Notes: generated by a model from the letters alone, not told the origin. 7,085 nt of DNA from Syntrophomonas sp. UBA4807 (GCA_002402575.1 DHGD01000070.1:12400-19484); one strand, 5' to 3'. Numbered from the stretch's first letter, positions 1-6,885 are shown. Program-made: numbers and translations.

Positions 1-12
1 CGATTATGTGGC

Positions 13-765
13 CTATAAATGCAGATTGTGTTTTAGAATGCGGATGGTGTTTTTGGTGACGAATTTGCGCTCCAGGTGATACTCCAAATAATCTTCCAGA
101 AAATGCTCCAGCCGCACCAGGCCGGCGGGACTGACGCGCACCCGTTTCAACGCTTGCAAATTACCGTTCAAAAGCAAACGCAACAAGGCCAGGCTATCCG
201 GCTTTAAGATAACGCCGCCCCCCTGTTCGCGGGCACACCGCGGGCATAACAGCCCTCCTTCGGAGAGTTTGAACAGTCCCCCTCCCACCTCGGCGGAATC
301 GCAGCCCACACAATGGGTAAGCGCCGGAGCGTAACCCAGTTCGGCCAGGAGGCGCATTTCGAAGAAGCGCAGCAACAAGGGGTCGGGCCCGTCTTCATCC
401 ATAACCCGCAGCACTTTCAGAGTGCTGTTGAACAACGCCGGCAGGGCGACCCCATCCATCAGAGCCTTATCAAGGAGTTCCATCATATATACTGCCTGCA
501 TGGTGGCAAACAACTCCTCACGGAGCCTGCCGAAGAAATCAACCAACTGGCCTTGAGTAATAATATCAATGGTGCGGCCTTTGGCCAGGTAGAGCCGCAC
601 ATGGCAGAAGGGCTGCACCAGAGGGCGAAGGCTGCTACCCGGCTTTTTTACCCCTTTGGCTAGCACCTGAACCTTACCCTTGATTGCGGAAAAAACCGTT
701 ACCAGTTTGTCTGCTTCCTGATAATCCAGACTTTTTAAGATAATGGCTTCGCTGTGGAAGTTTAT
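13..765 (-). CDS. recO: DNA repair protein RecO (probable non-standard ATA start)
   Basis: RecO loads RecA onto SSB-coated single-stranded DNA together with RecR, in recombinational repair. The reading frame gives 250 aa from codon 765-763, the usual family length. The N-terminal OB-fold segment is clear (EAIILKSLDYQEADKLVT, then AKGVKKP and a QPF motif). A helical middle follows, then a four-cysteine zinc site (CVGC and CPRC, residues about 152, 155, 174 and 177) and a C-terminal helical part ending in a TAG stop. The first ordinary start codon, GTG at 666-664, would remove 33 residues of the OB fold and is unlikely. The frame upstream of 765 has no ATG, GTG or TTG before a stop at 804-802. 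GGAGG at 777-773 lies 7 nt before ATA 765-763, so I place the start there. It begins 2 nt after the deoC stop, so coupling is likely. Identity is secure; the start is an inference. Confidence 0.93.
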   Translation of the reverse strand: MNFHSEAIILKSLDYQEADKLVTVFSAIKGKVQVLAKGVKKPGSSLRPLVQPFCHVRLYLAKGRTIDIITQGQLVDFFGRLREELFATMQAVYMMELLDKALMDGVALPALFNSTLKVLRVMDEDGPDPLLLRFFEMRLLAELGYAPALTHCVGCDSAEVGGGLFKLSEGGLLCPRCAREQGGGVILKPDSLALLRLLLNGNLQALKRVRVSPAGLVRLEHFLEDYLEYHLERKFVTKNTIRILKHNLHL

Positions 766-767
766 GC

Positions 768-1445
768 TTAACCCTCCCCGCTGGTTGCGGCCTCCCGCAG
801 TTCAGCTTCCACCAGGGCCGCGGCATTGCTGCTGCCGATGCGGTCTGCTCCTGCGGCCAGCAATTGCCGGGCGAAATCCAAGGTTTTAATGCCCCCGCTG
901 GCCTTGATCTTGATAAAACTACGGCGGTGCTCGCAAATAGTGTACAGGTCCTCAAGAGAAGCGCCGCGGCAGTTGATTCCGGTGGATGTCTTAATGAAGT
1001 CGACTTCCTGCTCCTCCAGCAGCGTGAGCACATCGATCAATTCCTCCCGGGTGAGCAGTCCCGTCTCCACGATCACCTTTAAAACCATAGGGAATTGTGC
1101 TTTGAGCCGCATAACCCCGACCAGTTCTTGTTTGACTGGATCCCATTGGCGGTCTTTGACAGCACCCAGATTTATGACCATATCCAGTTCATCGGCACCG
1201 TTTTGCAGCGCCCACAGTGCCTGCTTCCATTTTAAGTAAGCCGGATCAGTCCCCAGAGGAAAGCCTATCACGGTGCAGGCTTTGACGCCTGTGCCCATAA
1301 GCGCCTTTTTAGCCAGTGGCAGCCGGTAGGGGGTGACACAAACGGCAGCCATGGAATACCGGGCTGCTTGTTCACACAGGGTAATGATGTCCTTAGTGGT
1401 GCTGTGCGGTTTCAAGTTGGTGCTGTCCAGAAATGCGGCCAGCAT
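768..1445 (-). CDS. deoC: Deoxyribose-phosphate aldolase
   Basis: DeoC (DERA) is a cytosolic class I aldolase that splits 2-deoxy-D-ribose 5-phosphate into glyceraldehyde 3-phosphate and acetaldehyde, the last step of deoxynucleoside breakdown. The protein has 225 aa, normal for the short bacterial form. The N-terminal LDSTNLKP matches the family's opening (IDHTLLKP type). DELDMVI carries the conserved aspartate (about D88), FIKTSTG carries the Schiff-base lysine (K152), and KIKASGGIK carries the second active-site lysine (K181). The TIM-barrel end ADRIGSS follows. The ATG at 1445-1443 is preceded by AGAAAGG about 9 nt upstream. The gene starts 25 nt after the era stop and ends 2 nt before the proposed recO start. 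This site between era and recO is unusual; in Bacillus only the small yqzL lies there. With cdd two genes upstream it suggests a deoxynucleoside salvage link. The function is well supported; a physiological partnership with cdd is inferred. Confidence 0.95.
   Translation of the reverse strand: MLAAFLDSTNLKPHSTTKDIITLCEQAARYSMAAVCVTPYRLPLAKKALMGTGVKACTVIGFPLGTDPAYLKWKQALWALQNGADELDMVINLGAVKDRQWDPVKQELVGVMRLKAQFPMVLKVIVETGLLTREELIDVLTLLEEQEVDFIKTSTGINCRGASLEDLYTICEHRRSFIKIKASGGIKTLDFARQLLAAGADRIGSSNAAALVEAELREAATSGEG
772..779 (-). promoter_or_regulatory. Strong Shine-Dalgarno of recO inside the end of deoC
   Basis: Read on the minus strand, GGGGAGGG covers the last codons of deoC. Its GGAGG core ends 7 nt before the ATA codon at 765-763, an ideal spacing. 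It lies more than 100 nt from the first conventional in-frame start (GTG at 666-664), so it argues for initiation at or very near 765. Confidence 0.75.
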
Positions 1446-1470
1446 AATGATACGCCTTTCTTAACAAGTC

Positions 1471-2352
1471 TCAGCGGGTGTAGCCCAGCTGGTTGAGATT
1501 GTTCTCGCTGTCGCGCCAGTTCTTCTTTACTTTTACCCACAGATCCAGATAGACCGGGCGTTCTAAAAGGCCTTCCAGCTCCTGTCGGGATTGTTCTCCG
1601 ATTTGCTTCAGCATTTGTCCGTTCTTACCGATGATGATCCCCTTCTGGGAATCTCGCTCGATATAGATCACCGCCCGCAAATAGGCTTTGCCGCCATTCT
1701 GCTGCCGCATCTCCTCCACGTCGACGGCCAGGGAATGAGGGATTTCATCCCGGGTCAGCCACAAGGCTTTCTCGCGGATCAATTCCGCCGCTTGGAAGGA
1801 CACCGGCTGGTCGGTGAGGTCGCCTTCGGGATAATACAAAGGCCCTTCGGGCAAATACTGCCAGGTCCTGTCTAACAACTCGGGTACATTGGTGCCCTGC
1901 ATGGCTGACAGGAAGATGGTTTCGGCAAAGTTCATGTAACCCGAAAAGTCTTTAATATGGTTGGCGGCAGTATCCATATCAACCAGGTCAATTTTGTTGA
2001 TAAGAAGAAAGACCGGAGCCGAAACCGCCTGCAGATAGTCGATGATGAAGCGTTCCCCGCTGCCGAAAGCCCGGGTCACATCAGTCATATAATAAATGAC
2101 ATCCACTTCGTGCAGGGAACGGGTCGACACCTGCACCATATACTCCCCCAACAGGTGCTTAGGCTTGTGGATCCCAGGAGTATCCACAAAAATGATCTGT
2201 CCCTGGCCGGTGGTATAGATACCCTGAATGCGATTGCGGGTGGTCTGCGGTTTTTCTGATACAATGGCCACCTTGTGGCCCACAATATGATTCATCAAAG
2301 TGGATTTACCGGCATTAGGCCGCCCCACTATGGTTACAAAACCAGATTTCAA
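1471..2352 (-). CDS. era: GTPase Era, 30S assembly / 16S rRNA maturation factor
   Basis: Era is an essential GTPase that binds the 3' end of 16S rRNA and aids 30S subunit assembly. With a TTG start at 2352-2350 it has 293 aa, close to the usual 300. Its GTPase motifs are G1 GRPNAGKST (10-18), the QTTRNRI switch region (36-42), G3 DTPG (57-60), G4 NKID (119-122) and G5 SAMQG (149-153). A C-terminal KH domain follows, with GIIIGKNG at about 238-245. The P-loop has Ala where Era most often has Val, a mild change. An open frame reaches up to 2433, but the TTG gives the standard opening MKSGFVTIVG and has GGAGG 9 nt upstream, within the last codons of cdd. The next candidate upstream, ATG at 2370-2368, overlaps that ribosome binding site. 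The start lies 4 nt after the cdd stop, so translation is probably coupled. Confidence 0.96.
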   Translation of the reverse strand: MKSGFVTIVGRPNAGKSTLMNHIVGHKVAIVSEKPQTTRNRIQGIYTTGQGQIIFVDTPGIHKPKHLLGEYMVQVSTRSLHEVDVIYYMTDVTRAFGSGERFIIDYLQAVSAPVFLLINKIDLVDMDTAANHIKDFSGYMNFAETIFLSAMQGTNVPELLDRTWQYLPEGPLYYPEGDLTDQPVSFQAAELIREKALWLTRDEIPHSLAVDVEEMRQQNGGKAYLRAVIYIERDSQKGIIIGKNGQMLKQIGEQSRQELEGLLERPVYLDLWVKVKKNWRDSENNLNQLGYTR

Positions 2353-2356
2353 CGTT

Positions 2357-2749
2357 TTATTCCTCCACATTCCATTGAAACTGCCAGGGCAGCAACTCCT
2401 GCAGCCGATGTTCTCTATAATTCCCCTGGCCATCAGTCACTACCACCTTCAAGGCGGGGGCGAATTCAGCCATTACCTGCAGGCAGGCGCCGCAGGGATA
2501 GGTATACCCCTCACCACTGCCGCTCAAACATATGGTATCCAGCTCCAGGTCTCCGGCATTGACCGCTTTAATAATCGCCGCCCGCTCAGCGCATAAAGTC
2601 AGCCCGTAGGAGGCGTTTTCCACGTTGGCGCCGGTATACGCCCCGCCCTGCTTGCTTAACAAGGCCGCTCCCACAGCAAAATGCGAATAAGGGCAATAGG
2701 CTTTATTTTTGGCCTCCCGGGCCAGATTGATCAAATCCAGAGTATCCAT
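2357..2749 (-). CDS. cdd: Cytidine deaminase
   Basis: This enzyme hydrolytically deaminates cytidine and deoxycytidine to uridine and deoxyuridine in pyrimidine salvage. The protein has 130 aa, typical of the small homotetrameric form with three zinc-ligand cysteines. Substrate-binding NVENASYG lies at 42-49, with the conserved Asn42 and Glu44. CAE at 53-55 gives one zinc ligand and the catalytic glutamate (E55). PCGAC at 85-89 supplies the other two ligands (C86 and C89). YCPYSHFAVGAAL at 18-30 is the usual N-terminal signature. The ATG at 2749-2747 has AGGA about 8 nt upstream. The end of the gene carries the Shine-Dalgarno of era. A cdd gene directly before era is the common Firmicutes order. 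Confidence 0.97.
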   Translation of the reverse strand: MDTLDLINLAREAKNKAYCPYSHFAVGAALLSKQGGAYTGANVENASYGLTLCAERAAIIKAVNAGDLELDTICLSGSGEGYTYPCGACLQVMAEFAPALKVVVTDGQGNYREHRLQELLPWQFQWNVEE

Positions 2750-2804
2750 AGCATCGTTCCTGCCTCATGCTCACCTAATATATTGTGTCATAATCCACCA
2801 TTGG

Positions 2805-3164
2805 TCAAACCTTAAATAAATGAGGAATAAATATTATCACTCCCAGCGCCACCGCTGCCAAAGCGCTGACTAGAACCGCACCCGCGCCCATATTCTTGGC
2901 TTTTTCCGCCAGAGGATGATATTGAGGGGTTATCAAGTCCACAATCCTCTCAATGGCTGAATTGATCACCTCAGTCACCAGCACCAAGGTGACAGCGATG
3001 ACCAAAAGCCCCCATTCGGCGCGCTGCAGGTTGAAAATCCAGCCTGCTCCGATAACGGCTGCAGCCGCCAGGAGGTGAATCCTCATGTTGGGCTCCTCGC
3101 GTATCACCGCCACCAGGCCCGCGATAGCCCAGGCGAACTTGCTTACTAGGCCCTTTGAGTCCAT
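2805..3164 (-). CDS. dgkA: DgkA-family membrane lipid kinase (probable undecaprenol kinase)
   Basis: This is a small integral membrane kinase of 119 aa with three hydrophobic segments, at about 30-46, 51-64 and 93-115. In Gram-positive bacteria the family mainly phosphorylates undecaprenol, feeding the lipid carrier of the cell wall, rather than diacylglycerol. The signature is TEVINSAIERIVD (64-76), containing E65, N68, E72 and D76. Counting against E. coli DgkA gives a constant offset of 4: E28/E24, E69/E65, N72/N68, E76/E72, D80/D76, K94/K90. At the position of E. coli D95 this protein has Asn91 (KAKNMGAGAV), where the family usually has Asp. The ATG follows the ybeY stop by 5 nt, with AAAGG overlapping the end of ybeY. 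The family is certain; the substrate preference and the effect of Asn91 are inference. Confidence 0.93.
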   Translation of the reverse strand: MDSKGLVSKFAWAIAGLVAVIREEPNMRIHLLAAAAVIGAGWIFNLQRAEWGLLVIAVTLVLVTEVINSAIERIVDLITPQYHPLAEKAKNMGAGAVLVSALAAVALGVIIFIPHLFKV

Positions 3165-3169
3165 AAAGG

Positions 3170-3640
3170 CTACCTTTCCAGTTTAACCTTTTGCATGATC
3201 TTTTCTTCCAGGTTTCGCATCAATTCTCTCTCAGTGTCGTCTTCATGATCATAGCCCAACAGGTGCAGCATGCCATGAGCCACCAGATAGCCCAGCTCAC
3301 GTTCCAGGCTGTGGCCGAATTCCTCGCTCTGCAATTGGGCCTGCTCCAGAGAGATGACGATATCGCCCAAAGCGTTGATCTCGCCTTCCAGGTCCAGCTC
3401 GGGTTCGTCATCGGCCAGCTCATTCAGAGCAAAGGACAACACATCGGTAGGCCGGTTCTGCTGGCGATAAATAAAATTAAGCTCTTGGATGTAGACATTA
3501 TCGACGATCAATATGCTCAACTCGGTGTTTTTGGGGATCTTGGCCATTTTGGCTACCGCGTTGGCCACATTGAGGATGGTTTTCTGCATTACTCTGGTGT
3601 AAATAACTTTACTCTGCTGGTTTATGATCAGGGTGTCCAT
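3170..3640 (-). CDS. ybeY: Endoribonuclease YbeY (rRNA maturation factor)
   Basis: YbeY is a zinc-dependent single-strand endoribonuclease involved in 16S rRNA 3'-end processing and 70S quality control. The protein has 156 aa, the usual length. The conserved substrate-groove motif RPTDVLSF is at 63-70 and LGDIVIS at 91-97. The zinc site HGMLHLLGYDH at 122-132 supplies three histidines (H122, H126 and H132). The ATG at 3640-3638 has a perfect AGGAGG at 3653-3648, 7 nt upstream and inside yqfF. The gene overlaps the 3' end of yqfF by 32 nt in another frame, so translational coupling is likely. Neighbouring era and phoH act in the same rRNA-processing context. Confidence 0.96.
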   Translation of the reverse strand: MDTLIINQQSKVIYTRVMQKTILNVANAVAKMAKIPKNTELSILIVDNVYIQELNFIYRQQNRPTDVLSFALNELADDEPELDLEGEINALGDIVISLEQAQLQSEEFGHSLERELGYLVAHGMLHLLGYDHEDDTERELMRNLEEKIMQKVKLER

Positions 3641-5801
3641 CCTGTTCCCTCCTCTTCTCGAATTCCCTTACTATTATTTCCGGGTATTCAATGCGTTTAT
3701 GATATATTCCCTCCAGAGCTTTGCAGAAGGACTTGGAAATGGTGTCCAGATCCTTGAAAGTCAGGTCGGCGGTCTCCAACTGGCCCTCACTCAGTTTGTC
3801 ATTGATGATCATGCGCACCATCTGGCTGATTTTCTGCGGGTTGGGATCCTGCAGCGAGCGCACTGCGGCTTCAACCGAATCGGCCAGCATCACCAGAGCC
3901 ACTTCCTTGCTTTGTGGTTTGGGGCCCTCATAGCGGAAATTATCCTCATTGACATTGCCGTCCGGGTCCTCTTCCAAGGCCCGGCTGTAAAAATACCTGG
4001 CCAGGCTGGTGCCATGATGCTGTTCGATGAAGTCCAAAATGGCCTGGGGCAGATGGGCTTCACGGGCTAGCTCCACCCCTTCCTTAACATGCGAGGTAAT
4101 AATTAAGGTGCTCAAGGCGGGGGCGATTTTTTCATGGGGGTTTTCAAAGCCACGCTGATTCTCCACGAAATACTCGGGGCGTTTAATTTTACCTACATCA
4201 TGGAACAAGGCCCCCACCCTGACCAGGAGGGGATTGGCGCCTACCGCCTCGGCGGTGGCCTCCGCCAAATTGCCCACCATCAGGCTGTGATGATAAGTGC
4301 CGGGCGCTTCCAGCAATAGGCGCCGCAACAACGGATGGTTGGGATTGGAAAGTTCCAATAGCTTGATCATGCTGGTGAGAGAAAAACCGGATTCCAGATA
4401 AGGCAGGATTCCGATCATGAGAACCGCGGAAAGTATGCCGTTGGCAGCCCCCATAAGCACACTGACAGTGAGGGTGCTGGGATTAACCTCCCCGCTGATG
4501 AGATTCAGGGTTATAATGGTCACAATATTGGCAATGGCAATGCGCAGGCCTGACTTTGCTAAGTCTGACATCTGGGTTAGGCGATGCACTCCGAAAATCC
4601 CCACGCTGCCGCCTATGAAGGCTGTTATCGTGTAGTACAGCTGGTCTCCCTGGGTGAGTAAACCCACATACAAGGCCATTATGGTGGTCATGAAGTAGGC
4701 CAGACGATTGTCCAGGAGGATGGCGATGAGCATCGAGCCGGCGGCTACCGGGGCCAGATAACCCGTTAAAAGGTGCAATTCGGCATTGTCGCCGATCTTG
4801 ATAATAGTTACAAAACGGCTGAAGGCTATGGTGAGGATGAATATCAGTCCGATCAGCAGCAGCAGCATGTCATTGCGGTATATGTCCCGATAATAGCGGC
4901 GCAAGAATTGCAGTACCAGCCAGAAGGTGAGCAGGACAAACAAGGCGGTGCCGGCCAGGGTGGTGACATAGCTCTTACTGCGCTGTATACCCAGTTGTTC
5001 CAGTATGGAAATCTGTTCAGCGGTTACCCGGTCGCCTTCCCGGACGATAATCTCTCCCGCTTTGACGGTTTTCTGCACCGGCTGCACAGATTCAGTGGCT
5101 TCCTTCAACGCTTTGTTGGTAGCTTCCTCATTGTAAATGAGGTTGGCGCGCAGCGAATTGATGGTTATTATCTTAATGACATCCCGTGCCTCTGGGGCAT
5201 AACCCAGTTCGCTGATTTTGCCGAAAGCCTGTTGATATATGCCATTCAAGGTGTCATCTGTAATTGGGTTGGCCATTAAAGGGCGCACGATCAGTATAGT
5301 GCTCTGCCGCATTTTCTCGATGTCCTGGGGGGATGTGGCCAGTAGGTACTCCGACAAACGCGCCGGAGTATATTGCAATTGGAAAAGATCCTTTTTTACG
5401 TTGGTTTTAACCAGCAGGTTCTGCATTGCTTCATCTTTGTTTTCTTGCGAACCTGCCAGGATCTCTCCCAAGCGGGTGAAGAACAGGTTGATATCTTTTT
5501 CGGTGTTGGCCAGGGCAAAGTTGTCCTCCTGGTAGACCTTCTGCACCTTGCTGGCAGCCTGCTGCCTGAGGATCTCAGTCTGTTTGGTGTCAACAACCAC
5601 CGCGTTGATGTCGGACTGGATATTGCTGCGCGCCACTTCGTCCTGTTTCAGCCAAACCTGCTTGGGGTTGAAATTGCTGAACAGGATCAGTATGGTGATG
5701 CCAAAAAAGAGGAATATGCTGAGCAGTTTTTTAGTTCGGGATTTTTGCAGAAATACATTCAGACGTCTCAACATATATTGCAAAACAGTGGGGATTTTCA
5801 T
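3609..5801 (-). CDS. pgpH: PgpH/YqfF-type 7TM-HD membrane phosphodiesterase (c-di-AMP hydrolase family)
   Basis: This is a 730-aa membrane protein of the YqfF family. The Listeria member, PgpH, hydrolyses cyclic di-AMP with its cytosolic HD domain. The domains in order are: a short basic N-terminus; a first membrane helix at about 26-42; a large extracytoplasmic 7TMR-HDED region at about 43-278; a bundle of hydrophobic helices at about 281-469; and a cytosolic HD phosphohydrolase domain at about 490-715. The HD signature residues are H504/H505 (APGTYHHS), H534-D535 (FHDVGKI), H571, H595/H596 and D641. The charged tail ends in HPDHKPAE. The ATG at 5801-5799 follows AGGAG by about 7 nt. The gene lies 45 nt after phoH and overlaps ybeY. 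All metal-ligand positions appear intact, so an active enzyme is expected. c-di-AMP as substrate is inferred from the family. Confidence 0.93.
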   Translation of the reverse strand: MKIPTVLQYMLRRLNVFLQKSRTKKLLSIFLFFGITILILFSNFNPKQVWLKQDEVARSNIQSDINAVVVDTKQTEILRQQAASKVQKVYQEDNFALANTEKDINLFFTRLGEILAGSQENKDEAMQNLLVKTNVKKDLFQLQYTPARLSEYLLATSPQDIEKMRQSTILIVRPLMANPITDDTLNGIYQQAFGKISELGYAPEARDVIKIITINSLRANLIYNEEATNKALKEATESVQPVQKTVKAGEIIVREGDRVTAEQISILEQLGIQRSKSYVTTLAGTALFVLLTFWLVLQFLRRYYRDIYRNDMLLLLIGLIFILTIAFSRFVTIIKIGDNAELHLLTGYLAPVAAGSMLIAILLDNRLAYFMTTIMALYVGLLTQGDQLYYTITAFIGGSVGIFGVHRLTQMSDLAKSGLRIAIANIVTIITLNLISGEVNPSTLTVSVLMGAANGILSAVLMIGILPYLESGFSLTSMIKLLELSNPNHPLLRRLLLEAPGTYHHSLMVGNLAEATAEAVGANPLLVRVGALFHDVGKIKRPEYFVENQRGFENPHEKIAPALSTLIITSHVKEGVELAREAHLPQAILDFIEQHHGTSLARYFYSRALEEDPDGNVNEDNFRYEGPKPQSKEVALVMLADSVEAAVRSLQDPNPQKISQMVRMIINDKLSEGQLETADLTFKDLDTISKSFCKALEGIYHKRIEYPEIIVREFEKRREQDGHPDHKPAE
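3648..3653 (-). promoter_or_regulatory. Perfect AGGAGG ribosome binding site of ybeY within yqfF
   Basis: AGGAGG lies 7 nt before the ybeY ATG and inside the yqfF coding sequence. It fixes the ybeY start despite the 32-nt overlap of the two genes and implies independent or coupled initiation at the junction. Confidence 0.8.
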
Positions 5802-5846
5802 GGTATTCTCCTCTACATACTCATACTTGAGAATCGTAGTGGATTC

Positions 5847-6803
5847 TTAACTGCCATGGGTTTCATAGGCGTCGATTATCTTCTGCACCAGGGGATGACG
5901 GATAACATCCTCTTTGGTCAGGTAATCGAAGGCTACCCCTTCAACCCGGCTGAGTATTTTCTGAACTTCGATCAAGCCTGAAAACTCTTCTTTGGGCAGG
6001 TCAACCTGGGTGATGTCCCCGGTGATGACCGCCTTGGAGCCAAAACCCAGACGGGTTAAAAACATCTTCATCTGCTGGGGGGTGGTATTCTGCGCCTCAT
6101 CAAGGATGATAAAGGCATTGTTCAGGGTGCGCCCGCGCATATAGGCTAAGGGAGCTATCTCAATTATATTGCGTTCAATATAGCGCTGGGTCACATCTAC
6201 CCCCAGCACATCGAATAGTCCGTCATAAAGCGGGCGCAGGTAAGGATTCACCTTTTCCATGAAATCCCCGGGGAGAAAACCCAGTTTCTCGCCCGCTTCC
6301 ACCGCCGGCCGCACCAGGACAATCCTCTCTACATCCTTGTTTTTCAAAGCCCGTACTGCCATAACCACCGCCAGGTAGGTTTTACCGGTCCCGGCCGGGC
6401 CGATGCCAAACACCACATCATTGTCCATGATGGATTGCACGTATTTCTTCTGGCCCAGAGTTTTGGCCTTAACGGCCTTGCCGCGCACGGTGGTAATGAT
6501 GGTTCCGGACACAATCTCATTATGGCGGGCCTTCTGACCGCGTTTGATGAGTTTGTCCACATAATTTATATCATTGATGGTCAGCTGGCCCTCATGGTCT
6601 ACGATATCTATCAGGCTGTTTAACAGTTCGGCGGCCTGGTCTACCTCTTCCTCCGCCCCTTTAACATAAATATCAGAACCCCGCGCCGATATATCTGCCG
6701 GGCACAGGCTTCTGAGATAGCGAAAGTTCTCGTCTCCAGATCCAAAAAAAGCTGAAGCGACGTCATTGTTAGCGATGGATATGCGTTGTTCTTTTTCGCT
6801 CAA
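5847..6803 (-). CDS. phoH: PhoH-family ATPase
   Basis: PhoH is a cytosolic ATPase related to the N-terminal part of superfamily 1 helicases. Its position beside ybeY and era suggests an RNA metabolism role, but its biochemical task is not settled. The protein has 318 aa, matching Bacillus PhoH. An N-terminal KH-like region (about 1-100) is followed by Walker A GPAGTGKT at 135-142, LVRPAVEAGEKLGFLPGD at 163-180, Walker B FIILDEAQN at 231-239, and the TGDITQVDLP motif at 261-270. The start is TTG at 6803-6801, preceded by AGGGGGG with about 9 nt spacing; no ATG or GTG gives a better fit. It is the first gene after the promoter at 6854-6862, so it probably leads the operon that runs to recO. Confidence 0.95.
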   Translation of the reverse strand: MSEKEQRISIANNDVASAFFGSGDENFRYLRSLCPADISARGSDIYVKGAEEEVDQAAELLNSLIDIVDHEGQLTINDINYVDKLIKRGQKARHNEIVSGTIITTVRGKAVKAKTLGQKKYVQSIMDNDVVFGIGPAGTGKTYLAVVMAVRALKNKDVERIVLVRPAVEAGEKLGFLPGDFMEKVNPYLRPLYDGLFDVLGVDVTQRYIERNIIEIAPLAYMRGRTLNNAFIILDEAQNTTPQQMKMFLTRLGFGSKAVITGDITQVDLPKEEFSGLIEVQKILSRVEGVAFDYLTKEDVIRHPLVQKIIDAYETHGS

Positions 6804-6826
6804 ACAGCTTTTCCCCCCTGGATATT

Positions 6827-6843
6827 AAAGCATTGCCTGCTTT
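6827..6843 (-). promoter_or_regulatory. Small stem-loop in the phoH leader
   Basis: In the transcript orientation AAAGCA - GGCAA - TGCTTT forms a 6-bp stem with a 5-nt loop, directly abutting the inverted repeat around the -10. It would lie at the very 5' end of the predicted mRNA, about 23 nt before the phoH start codon. It lacks a U-tract and is too weak for a terminator. Protection of the 5' end is possible but speculative. Confidence 0.35.
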
Positions 6844-6864
6844 TATGCTAGTTATTATAGCATA
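6844..6864. repeat. 7-bp perfect inverted repeat overlapping the phoH -10 (candidate operator)
   Basis: TATGCTA at 6844-6850 and TAGCATA at 6858-6864 are exact reverse complements separated by 7 nt. The 21-bp element covers the whole -10 and the predicted transcription start. Its dyad shape and position suit a repressor operator, but an AT-rich 7-bp match can also arise by chance. No regulator gene is present to support the idea. Confidence 0.4.
6854..6862 (-). promoter_or_regulatory. Extended -10 promoter element for phoH and the downstream operon
   Basis: On the minus strand the sequence reads TGCTATAAT, a perfect extended -10 (TGnTATAAT) of the housekeeping sigma type. No good -35 hexamer is found at 16-18 nt spacing; the best choices match TTGACA at only two or three of six bases, which fits an extended -10 promoter that relies less on the -35. 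The predicted transcription start is near 6846-6848, giving a leader of about 43 nt before the phoH TTG. It would let the vegetative genes be expressed independently of the sporulation gene yqfD. Confidence 0.7.
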
Positions 6865-6885
6865 TGTCATCCGGAAGTACACTTT

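Noticed and set aside
1..12. Downstream end of recO
   Set aside because: Only 12 nt remain after the stop codon; nothing can be judged about a terminator or next gene.
674..1033. 119-aa minus-strand frame within deoC running into the start of recO
   Set aside because: It is out of frame with both genes, and its arginine- and serine-rich composition is typical of a shifted frame. It does not rescue the recO start.
2773..2799. Eight-codon frame starting ATG GTG GAT before cdd (possible leader peptide)
   Set aside because: No ribosome binding site, no run of regulatory codons and no accompanying attenuator structure.
2773..2808. Possible promoter for cdd and era in the dgkA-cdd gap (TTGACC at 2808-2803)
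   Set aside because: At 16-18 nt spacing the best -10 candidate (CAATAT) matches only three of six bases, and the better TATATT sits at about 21 nt. Too weak to call.
3191..3757. 188-aa plus-strand open frame antisense to ybeY and the end of pgpH
   Set aside because: It mirrors conserved coding sequence on the minus strand and shows no family motif of its own.
5830..5847. AGAATC/GATTCT inverted repeat at the phoH stop codon
   Set aside because: It has a 6-bp AT-rich stem with a 6-nt loop and no U-tract, so it is not a terminator. It is likely chance, though it could affect the pgpH junction.
5373..5981. 202-aa plus-strand open frame antisense to the pgpH start and phoH end
   Set aside because: It is the antisense of two genes with clear homology, has no recognisable domain, and its composition looks like a codon-bias shadow.
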